Shown here in pieces: positions 6,203 to 11,465 of a stretch of 11,465 bases of DNA (the first letter of the stretch is position 1; every line of letters starts with the position of its first letter). The stretch comes from Nanobdellota archaeon (GTDB lineage: Archaea; Nanobdellota; Nanobdellia; SCGC-AAA011-G17; GW2011-AR17). The stretch is from assembly GCA_030018575.1 (NCBI GenBank), contig JASEIA010000047.1, forward strand, positions 1 through 11,465. Direction: 5' to 3'. The notes under the pieces are model-generated. The model did no database searches, was not told the origin of the DNA, and saw nothing but the letters and a program-made list of their open reading frames with translations. The position numbers and the translations under genes were made by a program.

Positions 6203-7447
6203 TTATATGCCTTGAAAGCAGAATTTTGCAAGGGGGATTAGCATGATATCTCCTTCTTCTTTTTCAATATCTTTGGTTACAACAAAAGCTTTCTTGATTT
6301 TGAGGGTCTTGCCGTATTTTTGCATGAAATAATGCACCCACCTAAGGTCATCTTTTTTAACATCCGACTTGTATTTGACTTCCACCGGCACGGTTTCCTT
6401 TAAGAAATCTATCTCTTTCTCTTTCTCCCGCCAGTAATATTTTGCGTCCAGCTCAAACAGGACAAGGTTCTCGGCAAACTTATCAGGCTGTATGCCGAAA
6501 GGCAGCCCTAAGCACGGATGATAGGGGTATATCTTTGAAAGCTTTCTTGACGCGGCTCTTATTGACGGCCTGAAGTTCAGGATTTTTCTTATCAAAAACG
6601 AAAACTCAAGGTATGACAAAGCAGTATAAAGCGTTTTTTTTGCCCTGCCGAGCTCTTTTGCCAAATCATCAAAAGACAGGCACTGCCCTGGATTGGACAT
6701 AAATATGTTAACGAGCTTTTCCAGCAGGATTATGTCCACGTCTTCAAATTCTTTCGGAATGTCTTTAAGTATTATCGGCTCAATAACAGAGCTTCGAATA
6801 TAGCTTTTGATGAAATTTACATCTTTTTCATTGATAATTTCGGGAAAAGGCCGCAGAAGATAATTGCCAAATTCTTTCTCCAGCATTTCCCTATACAACA
6901 GAAAATTGCCCGCGTTAATGCCCTTAAAATGCAAAAACTCCTTGAAACTAAGCGGCTTCAGCTCGTAATATATGGCTCTTCCGGCAAGGCTCTTTTTGGC
7001 GTCAACCATTAAATTGAGCGACGCCGAACCTGAGATAACCATCTTTATATTGCGGAGGTTGTCGTATATCAGTTTTACACTTGACACCCAGTTTTTTGAC
7101 TTCTGCACCTCATCCAGAAAGAGATAGACACTCTCTTTTTTGTAATCCCTGCCGGTTATCACAGAATACTCTTTCAATATGTCTTCTATGCGCTTTTCCT
7201 GCAGTTCCGGCTCGTCAAATGAGCAATAAATAATCTGCAGCGGGTTTGTCTTGCTTTTAATCAAATGTTTTATCATCTGATAAATGATTGTTGATTTCCC
7301 TGTCCTTCTCAGCCCTGCAATAACCTGTATCTGCCGCCTGCCCAAATCCCCTTCTATTTGCCGGAGCAATTCCCTCTTTGTTTCAGGCGCAAACTTCTCC
7401 CTTACTTGCTTTTCGGTCCACCAGTGGCTTAAATCCTGTAATTGCAT
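6203..7447 (-). CDS. AAA ATPase with DUF4143 C-terminal domain (ATPase 2)
   Basis: 414 residues. Walker A GLRRTGKS (45-52), Walker B YLFLDE (108-113), sensor-like ISGSASLN (138-145), and AGRAIYYELKPLSFKEF (155-171), the family hallmark after the arginine region. A winged-helix-like part covers about 240-290. The C-terminal DUF4143 region retains a PD-(D/E)xK-type signature: EKEIDFL with D347, then PVEVKYK with E356 and K358. In contrast to ATPase 1, the acidic/lysine positions are therefore intact. The two ATPases share architecture but little sequence, so they are not recent duplicates. The gene lies between copies 2 and 3 of the E1-gene end, on the opposite strand, and is bracketed by 49-bp direct repeats. 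A TATA-like box at 7468-7477 indicates a leaderless start at 7447. Confidence 0.88.
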   Translation of the reverse strand: MQLQDLSHWWTEKQVREKFAPETKRELLRQIEGDLGRRQIQVIAGLRRTGKSTIIYQMIKHLIKSKTNPLQIIYCSFDEPELQEKRIEDILKEYSVITGRDYKKESVYLFLDEVQKSKNWVSSVKLIYDNLRNIKMVISGSASLNLMVDAKKSLAGRAIYYELKPLSFKEFLHFKGINAGNFLLYREMLEKEFGNYLLRPFPEIINEKDVNFIKSYIRSSVIEPIILKDIPKEFEDVDIILLEKLVNIFMSNPGQCLSFDDLAKELGRAKKTLYTALSYLEFSFLIRKILNFRPSIRAASRKLSKIYPYHPCLGLPFGIQPDKFAENLVLFELDAKYYWREKEKEIDFLKETVPVEVKYKSDVKKDDLRWVHYFMQKYGKTLKIKKAFVVTKDIEKEEGDIMLIPLAKFCFQGI

Positions 7448-7458
7448 ATTTGTTTTAT

Positions 7459-7507
7459 ATGGAAACTAATATTTAACCTTTTCGTTTCCAAAGAAAACAA
7501 ATAATTA
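7459..7507. repeat. Right 49-bp direct repeat, overlapping the ATPase 2 promoter
   Basis: Direct repeat partner of 6126-6174. It includes GGAAAC (7461-7466) and GTTTCC (7484-7489) as an inverted pair. The - strand TATA-like TTAAATATTA (7468-7477), 21-30 bases before the ATPase 2 start, lies between these arms. In this copy the pair would straddle the promoter, fitting an operator for self-regulation. The left copy then looks like an end of the inserted unit. Confidence 0.75.
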
Positions 7508-7522
7508 ATGATTATTGGGCGC

Positions 7523-7614
7523 CTGCTTCAGGCTCAGCGCAATGACAATATTTCCTGACAGGGTTATAATAAAAGCCCAGACAGAAGAAGACGCTGTATT
7601 CGCAGGTTGTGGGG
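7523..7614 (+). pseudogene. Copy 3 of the E1-gene 3' end, mosaic and frameshifted
   Basis: Starts CTGCTTCAGG (as 4470-4479). With one mismatch it follows copy 1 up to ACAGAAGA, then follows copy 2 (GTATTCGCAGG instead of copy 1 GTATTCCCAGG) after losing 8 bases relative to it. The deletion shifts the frame, so it cannot encode the E1 end. It looks like the product of recombination between copies 1 and 2. Confidence 0.75.
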
Positions 7615-7670
7615 TAAAGTCACTCCGCTTTGCTACGTTCCTAACCCCGCCACCCTGTAGACTGGCAGGA
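7615..7670. other. Extra ~55 bp separating copy 3 from its original stop region
   Basis: In copy 1, GTGGGG is followed directly by AATTAGCGCTT. At copy 3 the same two pieces are separated by this stretch, which is richer in G+C and has the look of the GC-rich hairpin segment at 148-175 when read on the other strand (weak resemblance, about 12 of 16 bases in the best stretch). It is probably a small insertion or replacement. No coding potential is evident. Confidence 0.4.
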
Positions 7671-7672
7671 AA

Positions 7673-8032
7673 TTAGCGCTTTATTACAGCTATCTGCTTG
7701 GCAACCCGCCTTTCCGCTTCCCTGCCCAAAAACTTTTCTATAAGCGCCATCTCAAGCTCAAGAAGCCTTTTGACAATGGGGCTTTTTGTGTCCAAAGTGT
7801 ATAATGAGGTTTTCCCGAATTTCCTTGTTTGTTTTATTACGCCTGCCTTTTCAAGCTCACCCCAGCAGTAAAACAGCGAAGTCCTGGATATTCCGGCGCC
7901 TTCTGCAATGGCTTTTTTGCAGAAATCAGCGCCCTTGTTCTCAATAAGAAAATCTGTTACCCGCATCAGCGGAGAATCCCCCACCAGCTTCAGGAACATG
8001 CTTTTTTCCGCAAACTTTTCAGGTTTTTCCAT
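7673..8032 (-). CDS. Winged-helix transcriptional regulator
   Basis: 119 residues. The middle reads as a helix-turn-helix: ADFCKKAIAEGAGISRTSLFY (35-55, with ISRTSL the start of the recognition helix), a helix ELEKAGVIKQTR (59-70) and a wing strand GKTSLYTLD (73-81). A C-terminal helix (85-115) may dimerise. The layout resembles archaeal regulators related to the MarR/ArsR group. Its 3' end is convergent with the E1-gene end: the stop TAA is read from bases 7673-7675, overlapping the TAG at 7674-7676 that copy 1 uses as its stop. Before the ATPase insertions, the E1 gene and this gene were therefore probably direct convergent neighbours. It may regulate itself or the divergent gene at 8181. 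Targets unknown. Confidence 0.75.
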   Translation of the reverse strand: MEKPEKFAEKSMFLKLVGDSPLMRVTDFLIENKGADFCKKAIAEGAGISRTSLFYCWGELEKAGVIKQTRKFGKTSLYTLDTKSPIVKRLLELEMALIEKFLGREAERRVAKQIAVIKR

Positions 8033-8132
8033 TGAATTTTCGCCTCGCCCGGAGGATTTTCAAAACTTGGCGCAAAGCTTATTAACTCCGGCACAAGCAG
8101 TGCTTTGTTCAAAAAGAAGGAAATAGTATATG

Positions 8133-8175
8133 TTTAAATACTTTTCCTTTCAACGTTCAAAAGTATGAACATACT
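8133..8175 (+). promoter_or_regulatory. TATA box and overlapping palindromes upstream of the 8181 gene
   Basis: TTTAAATA at 8133-8140 is 41-48 bases before ATG 8181, which puts the transcription start near 8160-8165. Two overlapping inverted repeats lie there: GTTCA (8155-8159) with TGAAC (8166-8170), and AGTATG (8162-8167) with CATACT (8170-8175). A protein bound there would block initiation. The divergent winged-helix protein is the natural candidate, an inference from position. The remainder of 8033-8132 shows nothing else I can name. Confidence 0.5.
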
Positions 8176-8180
8176 AAAAA

Positions 8181-8443
8181 ATGGATAATAATCAAATAAA
8201 AGGGAAAATACTGCATAAATTGCTGAGAGCCGGCAAGATAGAGGCAAGCCACACTGCAATTGAAAACCTGCACAAGGGCTTTCCAAAGGACATGGCAGGC
8301 AGAGTAAAAGATACTGTTAAAGAGCTTGTAAAAGAAGGAATATCTTTGAAAAGCATACAAGCTACGGCGTGCAGGTTTCAATAAATATTGAACATTCTGC
8401 GAAGATAAAAGAATACATTAGAAGTTTCCTTATGCAGGATTAA
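8181..8443 (+). pseudogene. Small conserved-looking archaeal protein, one frameshift near 8352
   Basis: ATG 8181 opens MDNNQIKGKILHKLLRAGKI and runs as a Lys-rich helical protein to about VKELVKEGISLK, then stops at 8382-8384 in a poor-quality tail. One base missing in the A-run at 8349-8352 would restore KHTSYGVQVSINIEHSAKIK and a stop at TAA 8441-8443, giving about 87 residues. The restored tail (TSYGVQVSINIE) fits my recollection of a small winged-helix-like family in DPANN archaea, but I cannot confirm that. It may be a real pseudogene, a programmed -1 shift or a sequencing indel. Confidence 0.55.
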
Positions 8444-8482
8444 TTATCAGCCGACCTTTTGTAATCTCAGTTCTTTGCTTTT

Positions 8483-8746
8483 TCAGCGCAATTCAAACAA
8501 TTTCTCCATCCTGCCAATATCATCAAGATTAAAAGTGTTAGTCTGGCAGTGGATTTTGCCAGAAGCCCGGGTATTTTGGGCGTTCCGACATCCTTGTATC
8601 TTATACCTTCGGCAGATAAAATCTTTTTTAATGACTTTGCTTCTTTGTCGACAAAAACAAGGTCCTGTCCACCAACAGGCAATACTAGGCTGTTAAACGG
8701 GTACCATGCTCCATCTTGAAATCCCCTTTATTTTTCTGCTTACCAT
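8483..8746 (-). pseudogene. Frameshifted small gene, function unknown
   Basis: ATG 8746 has a good Shine-Dalgarno (AGGAGGT, 8 bases upstream) and overlaps the stop of the preceding gene, as in an operon. It encodes MVSRKIKG and then stops early. Skipping one G in the GGGG run (8725-8728 region) gives FQDGAWYPFNSLVLPVGGQD and continues through VFVDKEAKSLKKILSAEGIR to about 8555. A second shift there would give NTFNLDDIGRMEKLFELR ending at TGA 8483-8485. Without that shift the frame runs on to 8467 in a less natural sequence. I do not recognise the family. Two independent shifts favour true decay over a single error. Confidence 0.45.
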
Positions 8747-8930
8747 AGGAAATACCTCCTTCCATGCTTCCATTCGTCAGGCACTATGAATTGTCCTGTA
8801 TTCTCATCAATTCCAATTAGAGGAGCAATATACGGATTAATTATCTTTCCTGTTTCATCCTTTCTCAAAGGATTTAAGCAGAATCTTTATTTGCCATTTG
8901 TTCAAGCGGCTTTTTTTCATTTGGGTTCAT
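8740..8930 (-). pseudogene. Small gene with one frameshift, function unknown
   Basis: ATG 8930 lies 4 bases after AGGAGG and overlaps the end of the transglutaminase-like gene by 14 bases. It opens MNPNEKKPLEQMANKDSA and stops at 8874-8876. One missing T at that point would join it to NPLRKDETGKIINPYIAPLI, GIDENTGQFIVPDEWKHGRR and the end YFLW at TAA 8740-8742, about 63 residues. Both the start signal and the coupled overlap with the next ORF say the reading is real. No recognised domain. Confidence 0.5.
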
Positions 8931-9537
8931 CCGGCCTCCTATAATCCCAATTCGCTGCTTTCTCAATTCTTCCAATATAATCCCGGGCAACATCAAGTAT
9001 GTATACTTCCCCTCCTGAATTCGTGTACCTGCACCACGCATGCCCGCTTCCATCAGTGTTCCTGTCAATACTGATATCTCCCCTTAAGTAACCTTCTTTT
9101 TTGAATAATTCTAACAATGCGCCGCAGGTCAAAGCCATGTGCCTGCATACCCCTATATTCCTGCTTATGAACATGTCAAGAGCAATCTTTCCATCTTTTC
9201 CTGAGTGGCATAGATTGACAAGCGCATCAACCGCTTTCTCATCATACTTCATTGCCTCTTTCACAGTGTCATATACTGCGTTCAATATCAGGACTTTTGC
9301 AACGCTGATATCCACTTTATCAACGAGCGCCTTTTCCTTTGCCTTTTCATAAAGCTTTCTTATTGCAGGATACTTGTCAGAATCAACAACAATCGCTTCC
9401 CTTTCTCCTGCGCCAATGTAAACACCGCCGTCAATAGGGGTATCCCTGTGGATTATTCTTCTGCCCATGTACATGCCTTCCTCAAGCACGTCTTCAAGGC
9501 GCTTTTCTGTAAACATAGTCCTGTCCCAGTTTGCCAT
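8917..9537 (-). CDS. Transglutaminase-fold (papain-like) protein
   Basis: 206 residues. The C-terminal half carries the transglutaminase-like catalytic order: RNIGVCRHMALTCGALLELF with C131 at the start of the helix, SGHAWCRY with H166 on the next strand, and YILDVARDY with D182. That is the Cys-His-Asp triad with typical spacing, so the fold is likely active as a protease, amidase or transferase. The N-terminal half (about 1-115) has charged helices and a conserved-looking GGVYIGAGEREAIVV. There is no signal peptide, so it acts inside the cell unless partnered. Start ATG 9537 lies two bases after the previous stop, with a weak AAGGAG/AGGT site. It belongs to the - strand operon of membrane and small proteins. 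Substrate unknown. Confidence 0.75.
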   Translation of the reverse strand: MANWDRTMFTEKRLEDVLEEGMYMGRRIIHRDTPIDGGVYIGAGEREAIVVDSDKYPAIRKLYEKAKEKALVDKVDISVAKVLILNAVYDTVKEAMKYDEKAVDALVNLCHSGKDGKIALDMFISRNIGVCRHMALTCGALLELFKKEGYLRGDISIDRNTDGSGHAWCRYTNSGGEVYILDVARDYIGRIEKAANWDYRRPDEPK

Positions 9538-9539
9538 TT

Positions 9540-9896
9540 TTACCTGCTCCTTGCATTCAATGCATTCTGCTTCTGCTCGTGATAAGGCTTGCTTAAGTCA
9601 ACTTCAAATGCAAATGCGTTCCTGTCAAGATAAGGATTGCCGCTTGCATCATATTTAATTTCAAACAAAACTCCGCTCTTTGACCTTACTGCTGAATCCA
9701 AATCCCCGTCGCCGTCAAAATCCCTATAAACCATATTTGCTGAAGGCACTGCATTGCTGTCTGTTTTAGGCTTTGCAAGCTCGCAGCCGCCAAAAAAATG
9801 GGAAGCGTATGCTGCGCACCCAAGCAAGGCCACGCCAAACAATACCTTGTCTGTAAGGCTGTGCCTGTCCTCGTGGAGATAGCTGTTTCTGCTCAT
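9540..9896 (-). CDS. Membrane-anchored protein with Asp-rich calcium-type loop
   Basis: Start taken at ATG 9896, one base after the preceding stop and behind GAGGAGTGA, rather than at upstream in-frame codons that overlap the previous gene. 118 residues: a polar N-terminus, a hydrophobic segment at about 18-37 (VLFGVALLGCAAYASHFFGG) and then a soluble domain. Residues 59-67 read DFDGDGDLD, the calcium-binding loop seen in FG-GAP/VCBS and dockerin repeats, followed by two short strands (SGVLFEIKYD). There is only one repeat, far fewer than a full beta-propeller. The soluble part probably lies outside the membrane. Role unknown, but it is tightly coupled to the transglutaminase-like gene downstream. 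Confidence 0.65.
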   Translation of the reverse strand: MSRNSYLHEDRHSLTDKVLFGVALLGCAAYASHFFGGCELAKPKTDSNAVPSANMVYRDFDGDGDLDSAVRSKSGVLFEIKYDASGNPYLDRNAFAFEVDLSKPYHEQKQNALNARSR

Positions 9897-9897
9897 T

Positions 9898-10071
9898 TCA
9901 CTCCTCATCCCCGTTAAACTGAGTCGAAACTCCGCCGACAGATGCCACAATGCCTCTTTGCTTTAATTCATTGAGGAAGAACTCCACATTGTTTGCAAGC
10001 TGCTCTGGATTAGTCTTGTCAGTAATGTTCACGTCAATGCTTATCCTGCTTGGCTTGAATTGCTTTTCCAT
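9898..10071 (-). CDS. Small soluble protein, function unknown
   Basis: 57 residues from ATG 10071, one base after the preceding stop. An in-frame ATG at 10086 would overlap the previous gene and is less likely. It reads as strand-helix-strand: RISIDVNIT, a helix NPEQLANNVEFFLNELKQRG (21-40), then IVASVGGVST and an acidic end. It resembles a compact alpha/beta unit, without a recognised family. Stop-start spacing of one base to both neighbours supports a real gene in the operon. Confidence 0.6.
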   Translation of the reverse strand: MEKQFKPSRISIDVNITDKTNPEQLANNVEFFLNELKQRGIVASVGGVSTQFNGDEE

Positions 10072-10072
10072 T

Positions 10073-10384
10073 TTAATCACTTCCATACATCCAGCTTTTG
10101 TATCCTATTTGGCGGGCATAATTATCCATAATCCGTTCTATCTGCAACAGCACATTGCCATCCAGATTTCTGAATGGGACAGTAAAAATCATCTTGAGAA
10201 CAGTGCTTATGTTAAGAGTGCCTCCACCCATTAAAATTCCTTCAAGTAAGCCCTCTTTCTCCTTTCTTACAGCATCTTCTGCAGCGAGTCCTGCTTGTAT
10301 TGTATATGTTCCATCTTGCCCTTGTATAAGAACAAAAGGAAAATCCCCTGCCATTGGCTTGTCTCTATTTGTTTGTGTTTCCAT
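10073..10384 (-). CDS. Hypothetical protein, function unknown
   Basis: 103 residues with a strong Shine-Dalgarno (AGGAGG, 4 bases before ATG 10384). No signal peptide. A central Gly-rich stretch (EGILMGGGTLNIS) and a C-terminal helical part (NLDGNVLLQIERIMDNYARQ) are visible. I do not recognise a domain. The independent Shine-Dalgarno and the 9-base gap to the upstream gene suggest separate translational initiation within the same transcript. Confidence 0.6.
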   Translation of the reverse strand: METQTNRDKPMAGDFPFVLIQGQDGTYTIQAGLAAEDAVRKEKEGLLEGILMGGGTLNISTVLKMIFTVPFRNLDGNVLLQIERIMDNYARQIGYKSWMYGSD

Positions 10385-10393
10385 TTTTCCTCC

Positions 10394-10597
10394 TTACTCT
10401 GGAATCCTCATCTCCAGCTTTTCTCCCTTGTGCCTTAAGCAGCCGTGTTCACTGCCAACAAGGCATTCTGTCTGAAGCGGTTCACGCACTTGGATATATT
10501 CTTTTGGAGAGTATCCAATCTCCTCCATTGCATAATTATAACCTCTTTCTGCTGCTGCCAAAGCAAACAACAAGCCTGCATAAAATTTCAAGCCCAT
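10394..10597 (-). CDS. Very small membrane-anchored or exported protein
   Basis: 67 residues from ATG 10597, one base after the previous stop. The ATG at 10639 overlaps the upstream gene and gives a Lys/Arg-rich extension, so it is rejected. The N-terminal hydrophobic helix MGLKFYAGLLFALAAAERGY is followed by a polar tail with two cysteines (C44 and C52) that could pair. The first 20 residues resemble those of the next upstream gene product (MGFFKNAIATAGLTLALAGA), hinting at related anchors. Function unknown. Confidence 0.55.
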   Translation of the reverse strand: MGLKFYAGLLFALAAAERGYNYAMEEIGYSPKEYIQVREPLQTECLVGSEHGCLRHKGEKLEMRIPE

Positions 10598-10598
10598 T

Positions 10599-10883
10599 TT
10601 ACTTCTTCTCCTTTTTCTTTTCGCTTTTCCTGCCTGCATACGCTATGATTCCGCCTGCAGCTGCGCACGGAGGCGTTAACAGCGCTCCCCAGCCAAAGAT
10701 TGAAAGCCTGCCTGCATTGTCGTAGTTTCTTGAAACAAAAGCAGTTATAGGGCTTCCATTTGGCGGAGCATGAGCGTTGAGGTTATACATCTCTACAAGA
10801 GACTGGTTTCCCCATGCATAATCTGCTCCGGCAAGCGCTAATGTAAGCCCGGCAGTTGCAATAGCATTCTTGAAAAAGCCCAT
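10599..10883 (-). CDS. Small membrane protein with two hydrophobic segments
   Basis: 94 residues. The first hydrophobic segment is at about 5-24 (KNAIATAGLTLALAGADYAW) and the second at about 60-83 (LSIFGWGALLTPPCAAAGGI), with a basic tail RKSEKKKEKK that should stay in the cytosol. Between them lies an extracytoplasmic loop of about 35 residues. Start ATG 10883, one base after the preceding stop, with GGAAGGGG upstream. Unknown function; it could be a subunit or anchor in an envelope complex with its neighbours. Confidence 0.6.
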   Translation of the reverse strand: MGFFKNAIATAGLTLALAGADYAWGNQSLVEMYNLNAHAPPNGSPITAFVSRNYDNAGRLSIFGWGALLTPPCAAAGGIIAYAGRKSEKKKEKK

Positions 10884-10884
10884 T

Positions 10885-11465
10885 TTAGCCCCTTCCGTGG
10901 TCCGGAGTCATGGCATCATCAAGCTGGGTTTCAAGGTCCCGGTTCAGCCTTTCGCATTCCCTTAATCTCTCTTCAAGGCTTGGGAACTGCTCCGGCCCGA
11001 ACACTTCATCAGCTGTCGGAAGCCTTTCTGCGCAAGCCCTTCCTCTTTCCTGCATTGTCCTGCTTGAATCATAGCAAGGAACTGTGTTTGAGCTGCATCC
11101 TGAACCCCCACTCTGTGCGCCATTTCCATTCGGCTTCGGAGGCGTTGCCCTGCCTTCGACTGTCCTGAACCTTGTGGTGATTACAGGCCCGCCATGAACA
11201 ACAGTAACTGCCCTGTATCCCGGAGGCAGCTGTAATACATACTGCGTGCCCCTTCTTGCCGCTATCAGCCTTTCTGCATTTTCCCTTGCATTTTTCTCAT
11301 CAAAAGGGTTGCGCCTTGAAAGCTGGGGCCTTTTCCTGATGCCATACTTCGGCTCAAGGCCTTGTGAAGGCTTCACATATGTATTATCATTACCGCGGTC
11401 CCTGTGGCAGCAACTCACTCTTGGATGCACGACCACCGGCTCGTCTTTCTTGCAGCCTGCTGAAT
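10885..11465 (-). CDS. Probable lipoprotein, 5' end cut by the window
   Basis: The frame is open to the window edge. The usable GTG at 11434-11436 is probably internal, because the codons before it read SAGCKKDEP, a lipobox-like S-A-G-C followed by a polar linker. The signal peptide would lie outside the window. The visible 190 or so residues include a segment like QYVLQLPPGYRAVTVVHGG (about 65-83 from the GTG), a Gly/Ser/Asn linker, cysteines and a C-terminal acidic coiled-coil (SLEERLRECERLNRDLETQL). No recognised domain. It heads the visible part of the small-protein operon. The lipobox reading rests on four residues at the edge. Confidence 0.55.
   Translation of the reverse strand, partial: SAGCKKDEPVVVHPRVSCCHRDRGNDNTYVKPSQGLEPKYGIRKRPQLSRRNPFDEKNARENAERLIAARRGTQYVLQLPPGYRAVTVVHGGPVITTRFRTVEGRATPPKPNGNGAQSGGSGCSSNTVPCYDSSRTMQERGRACAERLPTADEVFGPEQFPSLEERLRECERLNRDLETQLDDAMTPDHGRG

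Noticed and set aside
4481..7681. Ordinary insertion sequence or transposon around the ATPases
   Set aside because: No transposase or integrase and no terminal inverted repeats; the flanking repeats are gene-end copies of about 94 bp, far longer than usual target duplications.
8483..8930. Toxin-antitoxin pair
   Set aside because: Two small overlapping genes fit the layout, but neither restored protein shows a toxin or antitoxin motif I can recognise.
8874..9068. A 64-codon - strand ORF overlapping the transglutaminase-like gene
   Set aside because: Only its last 18 codons, from ATG 8930, are likely real; the rest is out of frame with the enzyme that has a catalytic triad.
10155..10725. Overlapping + strand ORFs of 67-123 codons
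   Set aside because: Antisense to the small-protein operon, which has consistent Shine-Dalgarno sites and one-base spacing.

Overview
The window most likely comes from a small-genome archaeon, probably of the DPANN group. This is inferred, not proven. The supports are: AT-rich TATA-like boxes about 22-32 bases ahead of several start codons with no Shine-Dalgarno site (leaderless layout), a secreted DUF5667-type protein ending in a C-x3-GC-x-DGAC cysteine motif, an archaeal winged-helix regulator, two AAA/DUF4143 ATPases and an E1/MoeB-like enzyme. I see no rRNA, tRNA or CRISPR array.

Left part (1-1629, + strand). The 3' end of a gene ending in a C-x2-C-x6-C motif is followed by two hairpins and a second, codon-diverged copy of the same 3' end. 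Next come a promoter with a good Shine-Dalgarno site, a 395-residue membrane/secreted DUF5667-like protein, and a small frameshifted ORF overlapping its end.

Centre (1626-8032). A compact full-architecture Rel/SpoT-type alarmone enzyme (- strand) is divergent from a ThiF/MoeB-like E1 enzyme (+ strand). Downstream of the E1 gene is the most striking part of the window. Its last ~94 bases occur three times (4481-4574, 5936-6029, 7523-7614), and one AAA/DUF4143 ATPase gene sits in each gap. The second ATPase is also bracketed by its own 49-bp direct repeats. The base order beyond copies 1 and 3 matches, which suggests that ATPase-bearing segments entered at the 3' end of the E1 gene, between it and a convergent winged-helix regulator.

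Right part (8033-11465). A divergent promoter region with nested palindromes precedes a small conserved-looking protein broken by one frameshift. Beyond it is a compact - strand operon, running right to left: a probable lipoprotein cut by the window edge, two very small membrane proteins, two small soluble proteins, a membrane-anchored protein with an Asp-rich calcium-type loop, a transglutaminase-fold protein with an intact Cys-His-Asp triad, and two small overlapping genes that now carry frameshifts. Spacing is typically one base from stop to start. The set looks like an envelope-associated function of unknown purpose.
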